This document shows, one piece after another, positions 57,058 to 64,000 of a stretch of 64,000 nucleotides of DNA. The notes under the pieces are model-generated. The model had not been told where the DNA came from and searched no databases. It worked only from the letters and a program-made list of their open reading frames with translations. This DNA comes from Billgrantia campisalis (GTDB taxonomy: Bacteria; Pseudomonadota; Gammaproteobacteria; Pseudomonadales; Halomonadaceae), in NCBI RefSeq assembly GCF_022341425.1, contig NZ_JABFUC010000009.1, forward strand, positions 124,001 through 188,000, written 5' to 3'. The stretch's first letter is position 1. Each line of letters begins with the position of its first letter. The position numbers and the translations under genes were made by a program.

Positions 57058-57170
57058 GAGGGGCGCCGGGGACAGGTCGTAGCGGAGGTCTTTTGCCAGG
57101 GATGGCAAAAGTAGCGCCCAGGGAAGGGTTCACAGCGCCTCCGTGCAGACCTGTCGACGGATCAGCCCCG
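57058..57170 (+). repeat. Structured intergenic repeat, copy C (complete)
   Basis: Nested pairings: GGGGC (57060-57064)/GCCCC (57165-57169), ACAGGTC (57072-57078)/GACCTGT (57148-57154), GGAGG (57084-57088)/CCTCC (57138-57142). The centre has two hairpins, TTTTGCC-AGGGAT-GGCAAAA (57091-57110) and CCC-AGGGAA-GGG (57117-57128), with near-identical AGGGAW loops. It fills the gap between gloA and the DUF411 gene, antisense to both. Confidence 0.85.
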
Positions 57171-57184
57171 TTACTCGGCTTAGT

Positions 57185-57664
57185 TCAGTGAGTGTACTCG
57201 CTGAAGACCGCTGGGGTGCGGTCATCATGCTGCCAGGTCAGCACCTGATAGTCATCGTAGCGCCCAGTCTCCATGCCCGGCGAGCCGTGGGGCATGCCCG
57301 GCACCGTGAGGCCGACCACATCGGGGCGCTCCTCCAGCAAGCGGCGGATATCCGCGGCGGGCACATGGCCCTCGATCACATAGCCCTCCACCAGGGCGGT
57401 ATGGCAGGACGCCAGCTCCGGGGTAACGCCGTGCTCGATCTTCACCGAGCGCACGTCGCGGGTCTTGTGCAGCTCGACCTCGAAGCCTTCCGCCTCGAGA
57501 TGTTCGGCCCAGGCCCCGCAGCAGCCGCAGTTGGGGTCCTGGTACATGGTCACCAGAGGAGCGGCCCAGGCGGCGCTGGAAAACAGCGCCAGCAGGGTGC
57601 CAGCCAGCATCGGGCGCAGTCTCCGGGCTTTCCCTGAACCGCGGTTTACCGATATCGTCTTCAT
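57185..57664 (-). CDS. DUF411 periplasmic protein
   Basis: 159 residues with a signal peptide (RPMLAGTLLALFSSAAWA, likely cut after AWA). The DUF411 domain follows: MYQDPNCGCCGAWAEHLEAE (Cys-x-Cys-Cys), GVTPELASCHTALVEGYVIEGHVPAADI, LTVPGMPHGSPGME and YQVLTW. Members are often encoded with copper resistance genes and may bind metal; none are adjacent here. Periplasmic. Confidence 0.9.
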   Translation of the reverse strand: MKTISVNRGSGKARRLRPMLAGTLLALFSSAAWAAPLVTMYQDPNCGCCGAWAEHLEAEGFEVELHKTRDVRSVKIEHGVTPELASCHTALVEGYVIEGHVPAADIRRLLEERPDVVGLTVPGMPHGSPGMETGRYDDYQVLTWQHDDRTPAVFSEYTH

Positions 57665-57761
57665 GATCGAGGCTCCTGCAGAGTATCAACCGCAATGGTT
57701 ATCCGAATCCTGACAAGCCCACGGCGGCTTGCCAATAGCCACGACGGACAAGAGGCCAGAA

Positions 57762-58328
57762 ATGGCGCATTACTGTGACCTGGCACCGGGTCATCCGTTT
57801 CACGGCCCCTATCACGACGAGGAGTACGGCTTCCCAGTGGCCGATGACGCGGCGCTGTTCGAGCGCCTGGCGCTGGAGATCAACCAGGCCGGGCTCTCCT
57901 GGCTGACCGTGCTCAAGAAGCGGGCCGCCTTTCAGCGCGCCTTCGAGGGCTTTGCCATCGACCGGGTGGCCGCCTACGGCGAGGCCGAGCGGGCCCGCCT
58001 GCTGGGCGACGCCGCGATCATCCGCAACCGCCTCAAGGTCGCGGCGGTGATCCACAACGCCGGGGTGATCCAGGCCCTGCAGCGGGAGCGCGGCAGCTTC
58101 AAGGCGTGGCTGGATCATCACCATCCCCTCGACCACGGTGACTGGGTGCGGCTGTTCAAGCGCACCTTCCGCTTCACCGGCCCCGAGATCGTCGGCGAGT
58201 TTCTGATGAGCACCGGCTATCTGCCCGGCGCCCATCACGACGACTGCCCGGTGCAGGCGCGCATTGTCGCGGCAGGCCCGGCCTGGCTTCGCTCCCGGGC
58301 AGCCGCCTCACTCCCGAATGGAGCCTAA
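57762..58328 (+). CDS. tag: DNA-3-methyladenine glycosylase I
   Basis: Removes 3-methyladenine from DNA. 188 residues from ATG 57762. Tag-family features: HYCDLAPGHPFHGPYHDEEYGFPV, FERLALEINQAGLSWLTVLKKR, IIRNRLKVAAVIHNA, and a C-terminal HHDDC that supplies zinc ligands with the early Cys and His. It ends 3 bp before the next gene, so the two probably share a transcript. Confidence 0.93.
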   Translation: MAHYCDLAPGHPFHGPYHDEEYGFPVADDAALFERLALEINQAGLSWLTVLKKRAAFQRAFEGFAIDRVAAYGEAERARLLGDAAIIRNRLKVAAVIHNAGVIQALQRERGSFKAWLDHHHPLDHGDWVRLFKRTFRFTGPEIVGEFLMSTGYLPGAHHDDCPVQARIVAAGPAWLRSRAAASLPNGA

Positions 58329-58331
58329 CCG

Positions 58332-59408
58332 ATGGATCCGGTGACGCATGGTGTCCTGGGCGGGGCGATCGGCGGCACGCTGCTAGGTCGTCGCCTGGGC
58401 CACAAGGCGGTGCTGCTCGGTGCGCTCCTGGCCATGTCGCCCGACCTCGACGTCGTACTCGACTACGGCGACGCCGTGGCCAATGTCACCGAGCACCGCG
58501 GTTTCTCGCACTCGCTGTTCGTGCTGACCGGACTCGGCACCCTGTTCGCCCTGCTCGCCCGGCGCTTCGCACCCGCCCGGGACATCCCGCTGGGCCACTG
58601 GTGGGTGTTCTTCGTGCTGTGCCTGGTGACCCATCCGCTGCTGGACGCCCTGACCACCTACGGCACCCAGCTATGGTGGCCGCTGGACGTGCGGCCCAGC
58701 GCCTACCCCATCGTGTTCATCATCGACCCGCTCTACACCCTGCCGCTGCTGGTGGGGGTCGGCGTGGCGCTGGTCACCGGCAACGGCCGTCGCGGCCCGG
58801 CCTGGGGGCTGGCGCTCTCCTGCGCCTACCTGGTTTTCGCCTTCGGCGCCAAGCAGCTGGTGGAGCAGCGTCTCGAACCGCTGCTGGCCGAACACGGCCT
58901 GCAGGACGCCCCGCGAGTGGTGCAGCCCACGCCCTTCAATACGCTGCTGTGGCGGGCCACGGTGATGGACGGCAATCTCCATCACGAGGCGCTGATCGGG
59001 ATCTTCGACGGCGCCACGCCGCCACGGCTGGAGACCTATACCCGCGGCGCGGCGCTGGAACCGGCGGCGCTGGCCACCGAGCCGGGTCAGCGGCTGGTCT
59101 GGTTCGCCGGCCCCTTCCTGCGCTACGAGGCGGTGGAGATCGACGGCCGCGAAACCCTCACCGCCACCGACCTGCGCCTGGGCTTTCCCGGCTTTCACCC
59201 CTTCGTCTTTACCCTGGCCACCCGGGAGGCCGGCGAGTGGCAGCCGCTGGCGGTCACCGAGCAGTTGGACAGCCCCTACCGGGCCGACGAGGAGCGCCTC
59301 ACGGCGCTGCCTCGCCTGATCCAGCGCATCCGCAGCCCCGAGCCGATGCTGTGCACCAGCGAGTTCGTGGACGACCGCTGGGTCGTGGAGGTGCCCGAAC
59401 CCTGCTGA
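58332..59408 (+). CDS. YdjM-like (DUF457) metal-dependent membrane hydrolase
   Basis: 358 residues. It begins MDPVTHGVLGGAIGGTLLG and has LLAMSPDLDVV, EHRGFSHSLFVLTG (His ligands), HPLLDALTTYGTQLWWP (His-Asp), and membrane segments to ~190. A soluble C-terminal domain (~200-358) follows. This is the family of LexA-regulated inner-membrane hydrolases; substrate unknown. No LexA box was noticed. Directly after tag. Confidence 0.88.
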   Translation: MDPVTHGVLGGAIGGTLLGRRLGHKAVLLGALLAMSPDLDVVLDYGDAVANVTEHRGFSHSLFVLTGLGTLFALLARRFAPARDIPLGHWWVFFVLCLVTHPLLDALTTYGTQLWWPLDVRPSAYPIVFIIDPLYTLPLLVGVGVALVTGNGRRGPAWGLALSCAYLVFAFGAKQLVEQRLEPLLAEHGLQDAPRVVQPTPFNTLLWRATVMDGNLHHEALIGIFDGATPPRLETYTRGAALEPAALATEPGQRLVWFAGPFLRYEAVEIDGRETLTATDLRLGFPGFHPFVFTLATREAGEWQPLAVTEQLDSPYRADEERLTALPRLIQRIRSPEPMLCTSEFVDDRWVVEVPEPC

Positions 59409-59426
59409 GGCTCGGGCGGGCGCGCC

Positions 59427-60029
59427 TCAGAGGCGCTCGACCAGGCCATCGATGGCCTGCTTGGCCTCGGTCATGGCGACGTCTTTGTGCCCCATGGCCA
59501 GGCCCTCGGCGTAGACCACCTGAACGTCGGTGATGCCGATCAGCCCCAGCATCGCCTTGAGGTGCGGGGTCTGGCTGTCGAGCTCGGTGCCGGCATACTG
59601 GCCGCCGCGGGCCGCCAGGATAATCGCCCGCTTGCCTTCGAGCAGCCCCTGTGGACCCTTCTCGGTGTAGCGGAAGGTCTCGCCGGCACGCAGTACCCGG
59701 TCGAACCAGGCCTTGAGCTGGGAGGGAATCCCCAGGTTGTAGAGCGGCACCGCCAGCACCAGCAGATCGTGAGCCCGGAGCTCCTCGAGCAGCCTATCCG
59801 AACGGGCCGCCAGCTCACGCTGCTCCGCGGTGCGCTCATCGACCGCCAGCTGCCAGCTGGAAAGCTCGGCGGCCTCGAGATGGGGCAGCGCCTCGGCCAC
59901 CAGGTCGCGCTCGGTGACGCGAACGTCATCGCGCCCGGCGGCGCGCTGCTTGAAGTGCTCGGCCAGGGCGATGGACTGGCCCTGCTGGCCGAGAATGGAA
60001 GAGGTCAGAACGAGAGCATGGGTGGTCAT
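59427..60029 (-). CDS. azoR: FMN-dependent NADH azoreductase
   Basis: 200 residues. AzoR features: ALVLTSSILGQQGQSIALAE (FMN phosphate loop), LLVLAVPLYNLGIPSQLKAWFD, VLRAGETFRYTEKGPQGLL, and AIILAARGGQYAGTELDSQ. Reduces quinones and azo compounds with NADH. Convergent with the YdjM-like gene. A perfect TGCATT-T-AATGCA palindrome lies 46 bp upstream, a candidate repressor site. Confidence 0.93.
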   Translation of the reverse strand: MTTHALVLTSSILGQQGQSIALAEHFKQRAAGRDDVRVTERDLVAEALPHLEAAELSSWQLAVDERTAEQRELAARSDRLLEELRAHDLLVLAVPLYNLGIPSQLKAWFDRVLRAGETFRYTEKGPQGLLEGKRAIILAARGGQYAGTELDSQTPHLKAMLGLIGITDVQVVYAEGLAMGHKDVAMTEAKQAIDGLVERL

Positions 60030-60074
60030 GGCGATCTCCTTGATAGGCGATGAATCATGGAGACCATTCTTGCG

Positions 60075-60087
60075 TGCATTTAATGCA
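60075..60087. promoter_or_regulatory. Palindrome upstream of azoR
   Basis: TGCATT-T-AATGCA, a perfect 13 bp palindrome 46 bp before the azoR start. Direct repeats CATTCTAT at 60115 and 60133 lie further upstream. Such a short symmetric site suits a dimeric repressor (TetR, HxlR or LysR type), but none is adjacent. Confidence 0.4.
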
Positions 60088-60154
60088 ACGAAAAGCGGAT
60101 AAAAACGCGCGAATCATTCTATAAATTCGAAACATTCTATCAGCTCAAACAAAG

Positions 60155-60184
60155 CTAGGCCCCGCCGTTTCCGACGGGGCCTAG
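60155..60184 (-). terminator. Intrinsic terminator of sodB
   Basis: CTAGGCCCCG (60155-60164) pairs with CGGGGCCTAG (60175-60184). Read on the minus strand it is followed by CTTTGTTTG. It lies 40 bp after the sodB stop. Confidence 0.75.
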
Positions 60185-60223
60185 CGAGTCAGCTGGCAGG
60201 CGCCGCGGCCGCGGCGCCGGCGA

Positions 60224-60802
<579 letters not shown>

Positions 60803-60910
60803 GGTATGGCTCCTTGCTTCTCACGGTGGGAATCGGGGCGATCCCTGCCGGGCTATCCGGCTTGCCTGATGGCCGCCCCGTCGGTATTTTCAATGCAGCG
60901 CAATTTTCAA

Positions 60911-60920
60911 AGTGATCACT
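60911..60920. promoter_or_regulatory. Palindrome between sodB and its divergent regulator
   Basis: AGTGATCACT is a perfect 10 bp palindrome 22 bp before the regulator start and ~110 bp before sodB. An imperfect GTTA-N4-TAAC pair (60923-60934) lies beside it. Candidate operator of the divergent gene. Confidence 0.45.
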
Positions 60921-60941
60921 AGGTTAATTCTAACAGGCGCC

Positions 60942-61607
60942 ATGTCAAGCGACCCTAATGAAAAACCCGCCACCGCCGGCGAGCGGCTGCTGCACTTGCT
61001 CAAGACCCGCGGCCCCCACTCCGCTGCCGCCCTGGGCGAGATGCTGGGCACCAGCGGCGAGAATGCCCGCCAGCAGCTCGGCAAGCTGGCCCGCCAGGGG
61101 CTGGTGGCTCACCGGCCGCGCCCGGGCGGGGTCGGGCGGCCGGTGACCGAGTGGCGGCTCACCGAGGCGGGTCACCAACGCTTTCCCGATACCCACGCCG
61201 AGCTGGCGGCACGGCTGATCGTCAGCGTACGCGATACCCTGGGAGAGCAGGCGCTGGAACGGCTGGTGGACGCCCGCGAGGCGGAGACCCTGGCGCTCTA
61301 CCGCCGCGAACTGGCCGCGTGCACCTCGCTGCCGGCGCGTGTCGCCCGGCTGGCGGAGCTGCGCGCCCGGGAGGGCTACATGGCCGAGTGGCGCTTCGAC
61401 GACGACGGCAGCCTGCTGCTGATCGAGAACCACTGCCCGATCTGCAGCGCGGCCCACGCCTGCCCGGCGCTATGCCAGTCGGAGCTGCAGGTGTTCCGCG
61501 CCGTGCTCGGCGACGAGGTCAGCGTCGAGCGCTTCGACCATGTGCTGGCCGGCGCCCGGCGCTGCGCCTACAAGATCATCAGCAATAGCGGAGGAAGCGC
61601 CGACTGA
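60942..61607 (+). CDS. SufR-like Fe-S transcriptional regulator
   Basis: 221 residues from ATG 60942. An N-terminal winged helix (~8-80) has LLKTRGPHSAAALGEMLGTS, then ENARQQLGKLARQGLVAHRP and GRPVTEWRLTEAGH. The C-terminal part has a Cys cluster ENHCPICSAAHACPALCQSE and GARRCAYKI, close to the cysteine pattern of SufR, which binds a [4Fe-4S] cluster. No suf genes are nearby; divergence from sodB suggests it couples Fe-S or redox state to superoxide defence. Confidence 0.85.
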   Translation: MSSDPNEKPATAGERLLHLLKTRGPHSAAALGEMLGTSGENARQQLGKLARQGLVAHRPRPGGVGRPVTEWRLTEAGHQRFPDTHAELAARLIVSVRDTLGEQALERLVDAREAETLALYRRELAACTSLPARVARLAELRAREGYMAEWRFDDDGSLLLIENHCPICSAAHACPALCQSELQVFRAVLGDEVSVERFDHVLAGARRCAYKIISNSGGSAD

Positions 61608-61747
61608 ATCGGCGAGCAAGATGAAGCGCAAGGCGCCCGGAGCACAGGAACCGGAGCATATGGGGTATATGTGAGGATTCCGACGGTCCGACGCTTCGGC
61701 ACCGCGTAACGCAGCGATTCGCTTGCGCAGCCATTCAGCGGTGTTTT
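61608..61747. repeat. Palindromic intergenic element
   Basis: Between convergent genes. Imperfect outer arms CTGAATCGGC-GAGCAAG (~61605-61621) and CGCTTGCGCAGCCATTCAG (~61721-61739) enclose a hairpin GGAACCGGAG-CATAT-GGGGT-ATATG-TGAGGATTCC (~61648-61682). The sequence looks like a mobile REP-type element of gammaproteobacteria. It could also terminate both genes. Confidence 0.6.
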
Positions 61748-62533
61748 CTAAGGGGCGATGCCCTGACCACAGCCCCTATAGCGCTTCCCATCGATGCTCA
61801 GCGTGACCCGCGCCGGGAAGGGCTTGCCGCTCATGTCGTCGAAGCAGGCCCGCGCCTCCAGGCGCAGCTCGAAGGGCTGGTCCGCCAGGCCGCTGGCCAG
61901 GGTCACCCGCCCCTCGGCGTTATCCAGCTCGGTGACCCGGTAGGGAAGCGTCAGCTCCCGAGTGCCGTAGTCCAGCAGCAGGCTCACCTCGGGCACGTCG
62001 TGGGCCAGGTTGGCCACCCAGCCCGGCTCGTTGCCCCGGGCATGGAACATCACCCCGGGCCGGTCCTGGCGAATCAGCGCCTTGCGGGTCGCATCGCGGG
62101 TGCAGTCGAGCCGGCCGTTGGCGCTTTCCACCAGCGCTTCATCGCCCTTGGACCAGAAGCTGATGTCGCCGTGCTGAAAGCGGGCGCCGCTGGCGACCAC
62201 GGCGGGCTGCAGGCGATAGGCGCCGTGGGCCGACCACAGCCGAAGCTCGTCGTTGGTGTGTACCGAGACCAGGTCCTGGGCCGGCATGCAGCGCCAGGCC
62301 TGGAACTCGCGGGCGCCGCCGGCGAACAGCAGCGAGGGCAGCAGCGGCGCGGTCGGCGCCACCGTCTCCTCCGCCGCGTCGGGCTCACTGGCCGGGGCGG
62401 GCGCGACATCGCTGACCTCGGGCCTTGGCCCCTCGCCGGGGGCGGCACAGCCGGCCAGGGCCAGCAGGGCGACCAGCGCCAGGGCGGGACTCAGGGGAGA
62501 TGAGAGGGTGGCAGTTGCGGGTAGGCGGGGCAT
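61748..62533 (-). CDS. Lipoprotein with MliC-like and COG3650-like regions
   Basis: 261 residues from ATG 62533. The signal peptide ends in lipobox LAGC. A Pro/Ala/Glu-rich linker (~35-65) precedes an MliC-type lysozyme inhibitor region ([49 protein letters not shown]). The C-terminal region has [18 protein letters not shown] and a terminal [10 protein letters not shown], typical of COG3650. Probably outer-membrane or periplasmic; may protect against lysozyme. Upstream ATG at 62578 is not preferred. Confidence 0.82.
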   Translation of the reverse strand: MPRLPATATLSSPLSPALALVALLALAGCAAPGEGPRPEVSDVAPAPASEPDAAEETVAPTAPLLPSLLFAGGAREFQAWRCMPAQDLVSVHTNDELRLWSAHGAYRLQPAVVASGARFQHGDISFWSKGDEALVESANGRLDCTRDATRKALIRQDRPGVMFHARGNEPGWVANLAHDVPEVSLLLDYGTRELTLPYRVTELDNAEGRVTLASGLADQPFELRLEARACFDDMSGKPFPARVTLSIDGKRYRGCGQGIAP

Positions 62534-62620
62534 CGGCGTGGCTCCTTGCGCGAATCGACAGTCCGTTTGCGCAAGCATAACAGGCCCAGGGGCACTTGGC
62601 CCCGGGGCCCATCAGGTTGC

Positions 62621-64000
62621 TCAACCGCGATCGACGGAGGTTACGCCGCCGCGCGCCAGGCGCCGGCGCAGCGTCTCGGCCGCCTTGACCATGTTGGCCA
62701 GCGCCGGCTCCACCTCGGCCCAGCCGCGGGTCTTCAGCCCGCAGTCGGGGTTGACCCACAGCCGGTCGACCGGGATGCGCTCGGCGGCCTTCTCCATCAG
62801 CGCCACCATCCAGTCCACCTCGGGAATGTTCGGCGAGTGGATATCGTAGACTCCGGGGCCGATCTCGTTGGGATAGGCGAAGTCCTGGAAGGCATCCAGC
62901 AGTTCCATGTCGGAGCGCGAGGTCTCGATGGTGATCACGTCGGCGTCCAGGGCGGCGATCGAGCCGATGATGTCGTTGAACTCCGAGTAGCACATGTGGG
63001 TGTGAATCTGGGTGGCGTCATCGGCCACCGCCGCGGTGAGCTGGAAGCACGCCACCGCCCAGTCGAGATAGCCCTGCCACTCGGCCTGGCGCAGCGGCAG
63101 CCCCTCGCGCAGCGCCGGCTCGTCGATCTGGATGGCCGCGATACCCGCGGCCTCGAGGTCCGCCACCTCGTCGCGCAGGGCCAGGGCGATCTGGCGGCAG
63201 GTGGTCTCCCGGGGCTGGTCGTCGCGCACGAAGGACCACTGCAGGATGGTCACCGGGCCGGTGAGCATGCCCTTCATGGGCCGCTCGGTGAGCGACTGGG
63301 CATAGTCGCTCCAGCGCACCGTCATGGGCGCGGGGCGGGCCACATCGCCGACGATCACCGGCGGCTTGACGCAGCGTGAGCCGTAGCTCTGCACCCAGCC
63401 GAAGCGGGTGAAAGCGAAACCGTCGAGCTGCTCACCGAAGTACTCGACCATGTCGTTGCGCTCGGCCTCGCCGTGCACCGGCATATCGATGCCCAGCGCC
63501 TCCTGGCGCGCCACGGTGGCGGCGATCTCCTCGCGCATGCGCGCCTCGTAGGCTTCCCGGTCGAGCTCGCCTGCCTTGTAGGCGCGACGCGCGGCGCGGA
63601 TCGCCACGGTCTGCGGGAAGGAGCCGATGGTGGTGGTGGGAAACAGCGGCAGGTCCAGCTTGCGCCGCTGGGCCCGCGCCCGCTCGGGGTAGGCGCTGTC
63701 GCGGCGGGTATCGGCCTCGCTCAGCCGGGCCAGGCGCTCGGCCACCGCCGGCCGGTGGATGCGCGCCGACTCGCGGCGGGCATCCAGGGCCGCAGTGGCG
63801 GCATCCCGGCGGGCGCGGTCGGCGTCGTCGGCCCGGCCATCCAACAGCCGCGCCAGGGTCACCGTCTCGTCGAGCTTCTGGCGGGCGAAGGCCAGCCAGC
63901 CCTTGAGCTCGTCGTCCAGCTCGGTCTCGGCGGCGAGATCCACCGGCACATGCAGCAGCGAGCAGGAAGGAGCGATCCACAGCCGCTCGCCCAGGCGCAT
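62621..64000 (-). CDS. metE: Cobalamin-independent methionine synthase, C-terminal part (cut by window edge)
   Basis: Transfers methyl from 5-methyl-THF-triglutamate to homocysteine. The last ~459 residues are present; the N-terminal part lies past 64000. The catalytic domain begins [15 protein letters not shown]. Zinc ligands are His and Cys in [12 protein letters not shown], the next Glu, and Cys in [27 protein letters not shown] carries the substrate-binding Asp and Glu. It lies downstream end-on to the MliC-like gene on the same strand. Its promoter is outside the window. Confidence 0.97.
   Translation of the reverse strand: MRLGERLWIAPSCSLLHVPVDLAAETELDDELKGWLAFARQKLDETVTLARLLDGRADDADRARRDAATAALDARRESARIHRPAVAERLARLSEADTRRDSAYPERARAQRRKLDLPLFPTTTIGSFPQTVAIRAARRAYKAGELDREAYEARMREEIAATVARQEALGIDMPVHGEAERNDMVEYFGEQLDGFAFTRFGWVQSYGSRCVKPPVIVGDVARPAPMTVRWSDYAQSLTERPMKGMLTGPVTILQWSFVRDDQPRETTCRQIALALRDEVADLEAAGIAAIQIDEPALREGLPLRQAEWQGYLDWAVACFQLTAAVADDATQIHTHMCYSEFNDIIGSIAALDADVITIETSRSDMELLDAFQDFAYPNEIGPGVYDIHSPNIPEVDWMVALMEKAAERIPVDRLWVNPDCGLKTRGWAEVEPALANMVKAAETLRRRLARGGVTSVDRG

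Overview
The window looks like chromosomal DNA from a halophilic gammaproteobacterium of the Halomonadaceae (Halomonas-like). This is inferred from the very high G+C of the core genes, the classical gammaproteobacterial gene orders, a class I PHA synthase, and an intergenic repeat family of a kind I associate with Halomonas genomes. No rRNA, tRNA or CRISPR array was seen. Both ends cut genes: aroE at the left and metE at the right.

Region 1 (1-12,200) is a conserved housekeeping block. On the minus strand lie aroE, hemF, tsaC, dprA and a LysM protein. Divergent from them lie def, fmt, rsmB, a dodecin, trkA, trkH and a TraB-family membrane protein. Region 2 (12,200-21,100) holds a small HTH regulator, a phytochrome-like diguanylate cyclase that seems to have lost its chromophore pocket, tapT, a Sir2-type deacylase, aceK, two small unknown genes and phaC. 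Region 3 (21,100-32,850) is accessory DNA. It has gene relics (DUF2306, a serine hydrolase, a histidine phosphatase), a low-GC AAC(3)-I-like acetyltransferase, a two-domain VOC protein, an oxidoreductase behind a perfect FNR-type box, and a defence island. The island is all on the minus strand and has two overlapping gene pairs: SIR2 + HerA (Nezha-type) and a HamA/HamB-like nuclease-helicase pair (Hachiman-type). A divergent UppP paralogue follows.

Region 4 (33,700-50,900) returns to core genes: an MFS transporter, an SDR, a DUF418 protein, a SpoIIAA-like protein, a thioredoxin-like protein, truC, tcdA, a DUF1653 protein, bfr and bfd (with a Fur-like box), an RDD protein, lptG-lptF, pepA-holC and valS, then a sigma-54 activator. 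Region 5 (50,860-55,140) is a regulon readable from sequence: the activator gene, three TGTCCG-N6-CGGACA-like sites, a near-perfect sigma-54 promoter, a TRAP transporter (dctP-dctQ-dctM) and a D-3-hydroxybutyrate dehydrogenase. The suggestion is uptake and oxidation of 3-hydroxybutyrate or a related acid, which fits a PHA-making organism. Region 6 (55,200-64,000) has a PAP2 phosphatase, a META lipoprotein, gloA, a DUF411 protein, a DNA glycosylase, a YdjM-like protein, azoR, sodB divergent from an Fe-S type regulator, a MliC-like lipoprotein and metE.

The most unusual items are the two stacked defence systems; a dispersed structured repeat (three copies, same orientation) whose hairpins show AGGGAW or ATGGAT loops like CsrA/RsmA sites; the sigma-54 site array; and tandem duplications spanning the stop codons of rsmB and valS. 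All family calls come from reading motifs by eye; no database search was run.
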